Origin: Lichenicola sp964245345
GTDB lineage: Bacteria > Pseudomonadota > Alphaproteobacteria > Acetobacterales > Acetobacteraceae
Direction: 5' to 3'
Length of the DNA stretch: 37,402 nt
NCBI GenBank assembly: GCA_964245345.1
Contig: CAXTMS010000006.1
Coordinates: 1 to 37,402 of the forward strand
The notes beneath the pieces are model-generated. The model had not been told where the DNA came from. It saw only the letters and a program-made list of their open reading frames with translations, and did not search any database. This document shows, piece by piece, positions 1-8,058 of the stretch; the stretch's first letter is position 1, and each line of letters starts with the position of its first letter. The translations under genes were made by a program, and so were the position numbers.

Positions 1-1674
1 CAGGCGGCGGGCGCGCTGCCGAGCCAGGTGGTGGTGGTGGGCAGCCCCACCAGCAGCACCATCGCCAGCAGCGAGCTCGCCAACAGCGTGGCGCAGTACG
101 TGTCCACCCTGAGCCTGACGCCCAGCACCGCCGAAAGCGGCCTCGCCACCACCGGCACCACCGGTGGCAGCAACGGCAGCGGCGTGGATGCGATCATGAC
201 CGGGGTCAGGACCACGGAAACCGTCACCGGGCCCGGCATCGTCAGCCCGTATGCCGGGGTGCAGGTGTTCGACGAGACCGCCGCCGCGCCGATGACGGCG
301 ACCGTGGCGCTGGTCAGCACGGCACTTGGCGCCCTGTCCACCACCGGCATCGGCACCGTGTCCGCCGACGGCTCCACCATCACCGTGTCCGGCACCGCCG
401 CCACCCTCGACGCAGCGCTCGCCGCCATCCGTTACACCCCGGCCAGCGGCAGCACCGGAACCGCAACCCTCAACCTCAGCATCGCCGACGCACACGGAAC
501 TATCACGGGAGAAACAAGCCTCGTGGTCAGCAATCCCGCCCAGTCGCTCAAGGTTTCGGCCATGAGCACGAGCGCCGCCGCCAGCCATGCCGTGGCCGAT
601 TTCGCCGTCGCTGCCGCCCCGGCCACCACGATTGCGGTGTCCATCCAGACCACCCAGCACGACACCCTGGTCGCGACGACCGGAGGCGCGGTCAGCAACA
701 ACGTGTTCCAGGTCAGCGGCAGCGCCGCCGCGGACATGGCGGCGTTGTCCGGGCTGACCACGTCGAGCGGCACCGGCACCGGTGCCGCCAACCTCCAGAT
801 CACCCTGTCGGGCACGCCGGTGTCGTTCACCGACAGCGGGACCGGACAGGACAGCATCACCTCCGGCGGCGGCAACCTGATCCAGACCGGCAGCGGCAGG
901 ACGGTGGTCACCGCCGGACTCGGCGACACGGTTTCCGCCGGATCCGGCTCGGTCTCGGCCAGCGGTCCGCAGGGCTTCACCTTTCTCGGCGGCGGCAGCG
1001 CCAACGACATCGTGGTCGGGGGCGCGGGCGGCGGCAGCTTCACCGCCGGCACCGGCGGCGGCTCGCTGCTGGTCGCCGGCACCGGCGCCACCGTGCTCCG
1101 CGCCGCCGGCGGCAACGACACCCTGGTCGGCGGCGGCAGCACCACGCTCTACGCGGCGGACAACAAGAACAGCGTGCTGGACGCGAACGGCGGCGACACG
1201 GTGATCGGCGGCGCCGGCGCCACGATCATGGGCCCGGTCAGCGGAACCGCCACCATCCTGGCGCAGTCCGGCGCCGAAACCGTCAACGGCGCCGCCGGGG
1301 CGATAAGCGTCACCGGCGGCTCGGGCAGCCTGTTCGTGACGCTGGGCAGCGGCAACGCGTCCGTCGCCGGCGGCTCGGGCAGCGACACCGTGCTGGCCGG
1401 CGCCGGCGGCCATTACGCCATCGCCGACGGCACCGGCGCCGAGCTGATCGAGCTGCAGCACGGCCTGTCAGCCGGCGCCGCCCTGACCTTGACCGGCTTC
1501 GTGCCGGGCAAGGACCAGATCGCGCTGGGCGGCTACGGCGCGGGATCGGCGCAGCTTGTGGCGGCCACCCAGTCCTCCTCCGGCGGCGGCACGGTGCTGA
1601 CGCTGTCGGATGGCGCCACCATCACCCTGAGCGGGATCGCCCACCTGCCGTCGTCCAGCATCACCAGCTTCTGA
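1..1674 (+). CDS. C-terminal part of a large repetitive RTX-like secreted protein or adhesin (5' end outside window)
   Basis: The frame is open to the left edge (in-frame codons precede the first GTG at 28), so only the last ~558 residues are seen. The protein is almost entirely Gly/Ala/Ser/Thr, with short beta-strand-like units. The first ~200 residues resemble the tandem beta-sandwich domains of large adhesins, including a segment with LDAALAAIRYTP. From about residue 290 there are glycine-rich repeats of the hemolysin type (GGNDTLVGGG, GGSGSDTVLAGAG). The last ~80 residues (GFVPGKDQIALGG and a closing TLSGIAHL block) match the non-repetitive end typical of type I-secreted alphaproteobacterial proteins. 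There are no cysteines and no membrane segment. A calcium-binding, type I-secreted surface or matrix protein is inferred; no type I secretion genes are in view. Beta-helical adhesin is the main alternative. Confidence 0.75.
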   Translation, partial: QAAGALPSQVVVVGSPTSSTIASSELANSVAQYVSTLSLTPSTAESGLATTGTTGGSNGSGVDAIMTGVRTTETVTGPGIVSPYAGVQVFDETAAAPMTATVALVSTALGALSTTGIGTVSADGSTITVSGTAATLDAALAAIRYTPASGSTGTATLNLSIADAHGTITGETSLVVSNPAQSLKVSAMSTSAAASHAVADFAVAAAPATTIAVSIQTTQHDTLVATTGGAVSNNVFQVSGSAAADMAALSGLTTSSGTGTGAANLQITLSGTPVSFTDSGTGQDSITSGGGNLIQTGSGRTVVTAGLGDTVSAGSGSVSASGPQGFTFLGGGSANDIVVGGAGGGSFTAGTGGGSLLVAGTGATVLRAAGGNDTLVGGGSTTLYAADNKNSVLDANGGDTVIGGAGATIMGPVSGTATILAQSGAETVNGAAGAISVTGGSGSLFVTLGSGNASVAGGSGSDTVLAGAGGHYAIADGTGAELIELQHGLSAGAALTLTGFVPGKDQIALGGYGAGSAQLVAATQSSSGGGTVLTLSDGATITLSGIAHLPSSSITSF

Positions 1675-1684
1675 AGCCCAAACC

Positions 1685-1709
1685 GGCGGAGGCTCGACCT
1701 CCTTCCGCC
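1685..1709 (+). terminator. Possible hairpin terminator after the RTX-like gene
   Basis: Eleven bases after the stop codon, GGAGG (1688-1692) and CCTCC (1698-1702) flank a 5-base loop. Outer GGC/GCC bases can pair across a 4-base bulge. There is no T-run, so termination is only plausible. Confidence 0.3.
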
Positions 1710-1762
1710 GCTCATCCATAGTCGACCGAACCCGATAGCCTTTCCGGAAGGACAACAGGATC

Positions 1763-2752
1763 GTGAGACTTCTGGTCACCGGCGGGGCCGGCTATGTCGG
1801 CAGCCACATCGTCTGGGCCCTGCACGACCGGGGCGACGAGGTGGTGGTGTACGACAACCTCCGCCAGGGCCATCGCGAAGCGCTTCCCGGCGCCGTGCGT
1901 CTGGTCGAGGCCGATCTTGCCGACGAGGCCGCCCTCGATGCGGTGCTGGCGGACGGTTCCTGGGACGGCGTGCTGCACTTCGCCGCCTTGTCGCTTGTGG
2001 GCGAAAGCATGCAGCGGCCGTTCCACTACATGACGGAGAACGCCGGGCTCGGCATACGCCTGATCGATGCCTGCGTGCGGCACGGCGTCAGCCGCTTCAT
2101 CCTGTCCTCCACCGCCGCCCTGTTCGGCAACCCCGAGACCACGCCGATCACCGAGAACGCGCGGATCGATCCCGGCTCGCCCTACGGCGAAAGCAAGCTG
2201 ATGATCGAGCGCGCCCTCCACTGGGCCGACCGCATCCACGGCCTGCGCTACGCCTGCCTGCGCTACTTCAACGCCGCCGGCGCCGACCCGGACGGCCGGT
2301 CCGGCGAGGACCACCGGCCGGAATCCCACCTGATCCCGCTGGTGATCGACGCCGCCCTCGGCCTGCGCCCGGAGATCGTGGTGTTCGGCGACGATTATCC
2401 CACGCCGGACGGCACCTGCATACGCGACTACGTGCACGTGTCCGATCTGGCGCAGGCGCACCTGGCGGCGCTGGCCCGGCTCGACGAGGGCAGCGTCACC
2501 TACAACCTGGGCAGCGGCACCGGGCACTCGGTGCTGGAGGTGATCCGCAGCGTCGAGCGGGTGAGCGGCCGAACCGTGCCGCGCCGGATCGTGGACCGCC
2601 GGCCGGGCGACCCGGCGGTGCTGGTGGCGAGCTCGGAGCGGATCCGTGCCGAAACCGGCTGGTGTCCGCGCTTCACCCAGCTGGACGACATCGTTGCCAC
2701 CGCCCTGGCCTGGCGCCGGACCAACCCGAACGGCTACGGCAACGCCCCCTGA
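1763..2752 (+). CDS. galE: UDP-glucose 4-epimerase (GalE)
   Basis: 329-residue short-chain dehydrogenase/reductase-fold nucleotide-sugar epimerase, expected to interconvert UDP-glucose and UDP-galactose (or the GlcNAc/GalNAc pair) in the cytoplasm. The NAD-binding motif GGAGYVGS is at residues 7-14. The catalytic Tyr-x3-Lys is Y141/K145 (YGESK), preceded by the SST strand at 115-117. The block RYFNAAGADPDG and the later CIRDYVHVSDLA are specific to GalE. The length is normal for the family. The GTG start is preceded by GGAAGGA, a good ribosome-binding site about 9 bases upstream. The gene begins the polysaccharide block and supplies galactose donors to the glycosyltransferases that follow. 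Substrate preference (Glc versus GlcNAc) cannot be read from the sequence. Confidence 0.93.
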   Translation: MRLLVTGGAGYVGSHIVWALHDRGDEVVVYDNLRQGHREALPGAVRLVEADLADEAALDAVLADGSWDGVLHFAALSLVGESMQRPFHYMTENAGLGIRLIDACVRHGVSRFILSSTAALFGNPETTPITENARIDPGSPYGESKLMIERALHWADRIHGLRYACLRYFNAAGADPDGRSGEDHRPESHLIPLVIDAALGLRPEIVVFGDDYPTPDGTCIRDYVHVSDLAQAHLAALARLDEGSVTYNLGSGTGHSVLEVIRSVERVSGRTVPRRIVDRRPGDPAVLVASSERIRAETGWCPRFTQLDDIVATALAWRRTNPNGYGNAP

Positions 2753-2777
2753 GTTCGTTCCGGAATGGTGCCGGATG

Positions 2778-2805
2778 TTGACGCCGTGGTGTCTTCTGCT
2801 ACCCT
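2778..2805 (+). promoter_or_regulatory. Candidate sigma-70 promoter for the GT2/GT4 block
   Basis: TTGACG (2778-2783), a 16-base spacer, then TACCCT (2800-2805) preceded by TGC, an extended -10 feature. It lies 44 bases before the first GT2 gene. The -10 is a 3/6 match to consensus. Confidence 0.4.
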
Positions 2806-2849
2806 GAGTTGGTGTTGACAGAACGGCCTCCCGAGCGTGCCCGGCTCGA

Positions 2850-4724
2850 ATGCACGGCCGGGTTGCGCTCGGTGACGATGACTGGCGGCCTGCCGTGAGC
2901 GGCTGCATCGACGTCCACGGCTATGCGCCCAGCACCGGAAGCTGGCTGCTGTGCGGCTGGGCGCCTGTGTCGTCCGGTGCGCTGCCTGGCCGCCGACAGC
3001 TGACGTTCCGCTTCGAGCGCGGCGTCCTCGAGGGCGAGGGCCTGGTTGCCGGCACGATGCGCGACGACCTGGGCTCGCGCGGCCGGGGCGTGGTGGCCCA
3101 CCTCCCGTCCTCCGACCAGGCCCTGGGGCAGCTCGTGTCGGCGCAGATCGACGGCGAGGCCGGCTCGGTCACGCTTCATGCCACCTCCGGCACGGTGCAG
3201 GCCGAAGGGCCGGCGCTGATCGAGACGCTCAGGGCGCAGCGCCTGGCGCCGCCTGGTGCCGAGGCGGGCTTGTTCCGCAGCATCCTGCAGCGCCCCGCCT
3301 TCGAGGGCCGGGACACGCTGGACCGGTTCCAGGACCAGTTCGCGTTCCGGGTCGACGAGGCGATCAGCTGCGGCAGCTCCGGCCTGTTGCTCAACGGCTG
3401 GCTGATGACGGCGCCCCCGGGCCTGCGCGGGATGCGGCTGCGCAGCGGCAGCCGGTCCACGCCGATCGACGTGCGGGACGGCCTGCGCGTCGCCAGGCCG
3501 GACGTGGTGGCGAAGTACGGCGACGCGCTGCGCAGCCGCAACGCCGGCTGCGGCTTCGTGCTGCACGTGCCGGACTGTTTGGAGCCGGGTGCCAGCTCCT
3601 ACCTGGAGCTCGAAACGGTGGGCGGCGAGATCGGCTTCCTGCCCCTAGTGCCGTCTCGGCTGCGCGGGCTCGGCGCGATCCGCAACGTTCTTGCCAACCT
3701 GTCGCCGCGCTACGACGAGGTGCAGCGCACTTTTGACGCCATCGGTCCGGCGCTGATGCTGCTGAACCGCGACCGGCTCGACGCCCCGCGCCCGTCCCGC
3801 GAGATCCGCTTCGGCACGCCCCCGGACATGCCGCTTTGCTCCGTGATCGTGCCGCTCTACGGCCGGATCGACTACATGGAGGTGCAGGTGGCGCTTCTGG
3901 CCCAGGGCGGGGCTCAAGGCGAGTTCCGGGCGCGCCACGAGATCATCTACGTGGTCGACGATCCCGGCGGCGCGGACGCGGCCTGCGCGCTGGCGGACTC
4001 GCTGTTCCGCCGGTTCGGGCTGCCGCTGCGCCTGATCCTGCTGGAAGAAAACACCGGGTTCGCGCCGGCCTGCAACGTCGGGCTCGCCGCCGCACAGGGC
4101 GGCCACGTTTGCTTCCTCAACTCCGACGTGTTCGCGACCGAGCCGGACTGGCTCGACCGCCTGCTGGACGACTTTTCCCGTCACCCGTCGGTCGGCATCA
4201 TCGGTCCGCTGCTCTTGTTCGAGGACGGCACGGTCCAGCACCAGGGCATGCGCTACGAGGCGCTGCCCGAGTTCAGCCACTGGCTGTTCCCGATCCACCC
4301 CGGCAAGGGCAGCCGTCCCGCCGTCAGCAGGGCGCTGTCGCTGCATCCCGCGATCACCGGCGCCTGCATGGTGATGTCGCGACAGCTCGCCCACGACCTC
4401 GGCGGCTTCGACGAAGGCTTCGTGATCGGCGACTTCGAGGACTCCGACCTGTGCCTGCGCGCCCGGGAGGCAGGGGTCGCGTCGGCGGTCGACCATGGCG
4501 TCGTGCTGTACCACCTGGAGCGCAAGTCGCAGGCGTCTGCCGCCGAAACCTGGCGCATGAACGTGACGCTGTTCAACGCCTGGCTGCATCAGGGCCGCTG
4601 GGCCGCGCGGCTGGCGGCGGACGCGGACGCGCCGCTGCGCGACCGGAGCCCGGGTCCGGACCCGGTGACGCCGTTGCCCGCGGCCCACGCCGTGCGCGAC
4701 GCGGCGTGGGCAACAAGGCGGTGA
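2850..4724 (+). CDS. Family 2 glycosyltransferase with two N-terminal GW modules (copy A)
   Basis: 624 residues. The C-terminal GT-A domain starts near residue 329 (CSVIVPLYGR). It carries the metal/nucleotide-binding FLNSD at N424-S425-D426, a later GGFDEGF, and the GDFEDSDLCLRAREAG acceptor/catalytic block, all typical of GT2 rhamnosyl- or galactosyltransferase-like enzymes. Residues ~17-110 and ~165-290 are not GT. Each contains a GW dipeptide, the second with RPDV and GF downstream, like modules in other proteins of this window. No signal peptide or membrane helix is visible, so it should act at the cytoplasmic face. ATG 2850 gives the longest product; GTG 2895 is a credible alternative because homology with the paralogue at 6259 begins there (GCID). 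The next gene starts 9 bases downstream. Donor and acceptor are unknown. Confidence 0.85.
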   Translation: MHGRVALGDDDWRPAVSGCIDVHGYAPSTGSWLLCGWAPVSSGALPGRRQLTFRFERGVLEGEGLVAGTMRDDLGSRGRGVVAHLPSSDQALGQLVSAQIDGEAGSVTLHATSGTVQAEGPALIETLRAQRLAPPGAEAGLFRSILQRPAFEGRDTLDRFQDQFAFRVDEAISCGSSGLLLNGWLMTAPPGLRGMRLRSGSRSTPIDVRDGLRVARPDVVAKYGDALRSRNAGCGFVLHVPDCLEPGASSYLELETVGGEIGFLPLVPSRLRGLGAIRNVLANLSPRYDEVQRTFDAIGPALMLLNRDRLDAPRPSREIRFGTPPDMPLCSVIVPLYGRIDYMEVQVALLAQGGAQGEFRARHEIIYVVDDPGGADAACALADSLFRRFGLPLRLILLEENTGFAPACNVGLAAAQGGHVCFLNSDVFATEPDWLDRLLDDFSRHPSVGIIGPLLLFEDGTVQHQGMRYEALPEFSHWLFPIHPGKGSRPAVSRALSLHPAITGACMVMSRQLAHDLGGFDEGFVIGDFEDSDLCLRAREAGVASAVDHGVVLYHLERKSQASAAETWRMNVTLFNAWLHQGRWAARLAADADAPLRDRSPGPDPVTPLPAAHAVRDAAWATRR

Positions 4725-4733
4725 GGGCCCGTC

Positions 4734-6104
4734 ATGCTGTCGCCCGCTGAGGACACGGAGGGCGACGGCCTTCGCGTCCTGATCGCCTCGCACAGCCATC
4801 CCCGTGTGCAGAACGGCGGCTCGGAGGTGGCGTCGTACTCGCTGTTCGACCGGCTGCGCCACCGTCCCGGCCTGCGCGCTTGGTATCTCGGATGCAGCCG
4901 CACCGCCTCGTTCGCGCGCGCCGGGCAGTCCATCACCCAGCCGTTCGAGCGCGACGAGTACCTTTACACCCTTGGCGACTTCGAATGGTTCAAGTTCGCC
5001 AACCGCGACACCGCGTTCGCGCGCGACTTCCGCGCCCTGCTGCGCAACCTGCGCCCGCAGGTCGTTCATTTCCACCACTACATCAACTTCGGCATGGAAG
5101 CCTTCGCCCATGTCCGGGAGGTGCTGCCGGACGCGAAGCTGGTGCTGACCCTGCACGAGTTCCTGGCGATCTGCCACCAGCAGGGCCAGATGGTCACCCG
5201 GCACCGGGGGCAGCTGTGCCGGCGCTCCGGGCAGGTCGAGTGCAGCCGCTGCTTTCCCGAGTTCCAGCCGGCCGACTTCTTCCTTCGCGAAACCTATATC
5301 GGCCACTTCCTCAAGCACGTGCACCATTTCATCTCGCCCAGCCGCTTCCTGGCCGAGCGCTACGTCGCCTGGGGCCTGCCGGCGGAGCGGGTCAGCGTGA
5401 TCGAGAACGTATCGGCCGATGCCGTCGGTCGCGACCTGCCGGCGCGGCGCGCACGCTTGCCCGGCTCCGAGCTGAGGGTCGGCTTCTTCGGCCAGATCTC
5501 GCTGCTCAAGGGGATCCAGGTGCTGCTCGACGCGGCGACGCTTCTGGACGGCGAGCGGCGCCACGACGTTTCGTTCCAAATCCACGGCGACCAGACCAAC
5601 CAGCCGGCCGCGTTCCAGGCCGAGTTCCTGGGTCAGGTCGAGAAGGCGGGCAGCAACGTCGTGTTCCACGGCGCCTACGCCAACGCCGACATCAACCAGC
5701 TGATGGCCGATGTCGACGTGGTGCTCGTGCCGTCGATCTGGTGGGAGAACTCGCCGGTGGTGATCCAGGAAGCGTTCCGCAACGGCGTGCCGGTGGTGTG
5801 CTCCAACATCGGCGGCATGGCGGAAAAGGTGGTGCCGGACGAGACCGGGCTGCATTTCGGCGTCGGCAGCCCACGCTCGCTGGCGAGCGTGCTGAAAGCG
5901 CTGGCGGACGATCCGGAGCGGCTGGGGCGCCTCGCCGCGGGGGCCGCACGCGAATGCGCGCGCCTGGCCGGCTCCGTCGACGCGCTCGATGCCAGCCTCG
6001 CCGCGACCGATCCGCTGGGCGCGCACCTGCGCCTTTACCGCGACCTGCGCACGCCGCCTCCGCCTCGTGCTGCGCCGCGGTTTGCGCTGTCTCGGGAGCC
6101 GTGA
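4734..6104 (+). CDS. Family 4 glycosyltransferase (copy A)
   Basis: 456 residues with GT-B fold. The N-terminal Rossmann half starts with LRVLIASHSHP and a Gly-rich GGSEVASYSLF loop. The C-terminal half begins near residue 250 with FFGQISLLKG, and the donor-binding E-x7-E motif is E338/E346 in ENSPVVIQE, followed by SNIGGMAEKV. A four-cysteine pattern C-x14-C-x7-C-x2-C (C147, C162, C170, C173) sits in the N-terminal half and may bind zinc. It is a cytoplasmic retaining glycosyltransferase, probably acting after the GT2 gene 9 bases upstream, with which it forms a pair. A second, similar pair follows at 6259-9485. The sugar transferred cannot be deduced. Confidence 0.88.
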   Translation: MLSPAEDTEGDGLRVLIASHSHPRVQNGGSEVASYSLFDRLRHRPGLRAWYLGCSRTASFARAGQSITQPFERDEYLYTLGDFEWFKFANRDTAFARDFRALLRNLRPQVVHFHHYINFGMEAFAHVREVLPDAKLVLTLHEFLAICHQQGQMVTRHRGQLCRRSGQVECSRCFPEFQPADFFLRETYIGHFLKHVHHFISPSRFLAERYVAWGLPAERVSVIENVSADAVGRDLPARRARLPGSELRVGFFGQISLLKGIQVLLDAATLLDGERRHDVSFQIHGDQTNQPAAFQAEFLGQVEKAGSNVVFHGAYANADINQLMADVDVVLVPSIWWENSPVVIQEAFRNGVPVVCSNIGGMAEKVVPDETGLHFGVGSPRSLASVLKALADDPERLGRLAAGAARECARLAGSVDALDASLAATDPLGAHLRLYRDLRTPPPPRAAPRFALSREP

Positions 6105-6258
6105 CGACGAGCGAAAGCGTCACGGTTCTGCAAAACGCTCATTTCACAATGGATTGGCGGCTTTCCTCCTGTCCGGTGCGCGGGCAAGCTGCTCCAGCGG
6201 TTCCAAACCAGGGGTCTGCTTGATATGGTCGGGGATCGGATGGGGGCAAACAGCAGCG

Positions 6259-8058
6259 ATGTCGATCATGCAGCCAGGTGTTGACTCGAGTCAGGGCTGC
6301 ATCGACTTCCTGTCCTATTCCGCCAGCCTGGACGGATGGATCGGCGGCGGCTGGATCGACCTGAGCTGGGACGACCAGGACGCGCCGCCGGACTGCCTGC
6401 TGGAGTTCGGCGACAAGCGCATCTCGGGCCAGGCGATCGCGTGCGCGTTCCCGCGTGCCGACGTGCGCAAGATCGGCACCGGCCTGTTGCTGTTCGTGCC
6501 AGGCGAGACGGCCCGACGCGACGACTTCCAGGACGCGATCCTGACCCGCGACGGGCGGCAGTTCCGGCTCACGCCGTCCGAGCCGCTGGAGGACCTGTCC
6601 GAGGCCGAGGCCATCGCGCGGACCAAGAGCCTGGTCACCACTGCGGTGCGGTCGAGCCGGCGGGCGCACCTGCTCCGGCTGCTCAACCGGCCGAGCTATG
6701 CCGGGCAGGATACGCTGGACGCGCTGCAGCCGCCGGTGTTCCTCGAGCTCGACTCCGCCTGCCTGTGCCCGCCCGCCGGCCTGCTGCTGCGCGGCTGGTT
6801 CATCGACCCGTTCAAGAGCGTGGAAAGCATTCGCGTCCGTTGCGGCAGCGAATCCCGCCTGCTGGACACGCGGCACTGGATCCCGATCGCCCGCCCCGAC
6901 GTGCGCGAAGGCTTCGCCAGGAACTTCGGCGGCCTGGTCGACCTGTGCGGCTTCCTGGCCTTCGTGGCCGACGTGTACAGCACCGGCGAGACCGTTTATT
7001 TCGAGGTGCGCAGTCATTCCGGCGACGTCGCCTTCAAGCGCATCCCGCACGTACGCAGCCCCGGCGTCGACACCATCAAGGAAACGCTGAGCCACCTGGA
7101 GCTGCGCTACGACGAGCTGGCGCAGGGCTACGACCACGTGCTCGGCCCGGCGGTCAAGGCGATGAACGATTTCCGCATGCAGGACCAAGTCGGCTACAAG
7201 GAGATGCGCTTCGGCGAGCTTCCGACCTCGCCGCTCTGCTCGATCATCGTGCCGCTCTACGGCCGGATCGACTTCATGGAGCTGCAGCTGGCGTTCTTCT
7301 CGCGCACGCTGGGACGCGACTACGAGCTGATCTACGTGCTCGACGACCCGACCATCCTGCGCGCGACCGAGGCGCTCGCCACCTCCTGCCTGGCGCGCTT
7401 CCAGCTGCCGTTCCGCCTGGTCGCCCTGTCCGCCAACATGGGCTATGCGCCGGCCAACAACGTCGGGCTGAAGCTGGCGCGCGGCGAGTACGTGTGCTTC
7501 CTCAATTCCGACGTGTTCCCCAAGACGCCCGACTGGCTCGACCACATGGTGGACACCGCGGCGAGCCGTCCGGAGGTCGGCGTGGTGGGGGCGCTGCTGG
7601 TGTTCGAGGACGAGACCATCCAGCACGAGGGCTGCTCCTACGAGGTGCTGCCCGAGTTCGCCGGCTGGAGCTTCAGCCTGCACCCGCGCAAGGGACGGTA
7701 CCCCGGCGGCGACGACGGCGTGCAGGAGGTCGAGGCGGTGACCGGCGCCTGCCTGCTGATGCCGATGGCGCTGGCCCGCGCCGTCGGCGGCTTCGACGAG
7801 GGCTACGTGATCGGCGACTTCGAGGACGTGGACCTGTGCCGCAAGGCGCAGGCGCAGGGACGGATCTGCGTGGTCGACCGCCGCGCCCGGCTCTACCACC
7901 TGGAGCGCCAGTCCCAGGGCGGCCAGCAATCCTCCTGGCGGCTCAACCTGACCCTTTACAACGCGTGGCGGTTCCAGAACCGGTGGATGAAGGCTGCGGC
8001 GCCTCCCCCGGTCGCCCATGAAGCCCACGAGGCACAGCATCTGGACAGCCCGGCATGA
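6259..8058 (+). CDS. Family 2 glycosyltransferase with two N-terminal GW-type modules (copy B)
   Basis: 600 residues from ATG 6259. The open frame extends back to 5989, but the extra 90 codons are Arg/Cys-rich, overlap the preceding gene and have no homology to copy A, so I start at 6259. ATG 6268 is also possible. The GT-A domain begins near residue 326 (CSIIVPLYGRID), with FLNSD at N416-S417-D418 and GDFEDVDLCRKAQAQG near the end, closely matching copy A. The N-terminal half again holds a first module (GCID, then GW) and a second one with LLLRGW, ARPDV and CGF. A 28-base stretch around the VPLYGRID codons is identical to copy A, so the genes are paralogues from duplication. The stop overlaps the start of the next GT4 gene (ATGA). 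Confidence 0.86.
   Translation: MSIMQPGVDSSQGCIDFLSYSASLDGWIGGGWIDLSWDDQDAPPDCLLEFGDKRISGQAIACAFPRADVRKIGTGLLLFVPGETARRDDFQDAILTRDGRQFRLTPSEPLEDLSEAEAIARTKSLVTTAVRSSRRAHLLRLLNRPSYAGQDTLDALQPPVFLELDSACLCPPAGLLLRGWFIDPFKSVESIRVRCGSESRLLDTRHWIPIARPDVREGFARNFGGLVDLCGFLAFVADVYSTGETVYFEVRSHSGDVAFKRIPHVRSPGVDTIKETLSHLELRYDELAQGYDHVLGPAVKAMNDFRMQDQVGYKEMRFGELPTSPLCSIIVPLYGRIDFMELQLAFFSRTLGRDYELIYVLDDPTILRATEALATSCLARFQLPFRLVALSANMGYAPANNVGLKLARGEYVCFLNSDVFPKTPDWLDHMVDTAASRPEVGVVGALLVFEDETIQHEGCSYEVLPEFAGWSFSLHPRKGRYPGGDDGVQEVEAVTGACLLMPMALARAVGGFDEGYVIGDFEDVDLCRKAQAQGRICVVDRRARLYHLERQSQGGQQSSWRLNLTLYNAWRFQNRWMKAAAPPPVAHEAHEAQHLDSPA

Noticed and set aside
24..1388. Minus-strand open frames opposite the RTX-like gene
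   Set aside because: Pro/Val/Leu-rich mirror of Gly/Ala/Thr codons, without motifs; the + frame has clear repeat structure.
1000..1400. Short GGCGGC-type DNA repeats in the RTX-like gene as a mobile or regulatory repeat
   Set aside because: They follow the codons of the Gly/Ala-rich protein repeats and need no separate explanation.
3645..6026. Very long minus-strand open frame (793 codons) antisense to the GT2/GT4 pair
   Set aside because: It mirrors GC-rich codons of the + strand genes; its translation is Arg/Gln/His/Val-rich with no domain. The same applies to frames at 6139-8112, 7956-9455, 17989-20487 and 20346-22670.
6201..6227. TTGATA/GATATG as a promoter before the second GT2 gene
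   Set aside because: No partner hexamer at an acceptable spacing; the 154-base gap 6105-6258 shows nothing else I can support.
5989..6258. 90-codon N-terminal extension of the second GT2 gene
   Set aside because: Overlaps the GT4 gene, is Arg/Cys-rich, and has no counterpart in the paralogue; ATG 6259 fits better.
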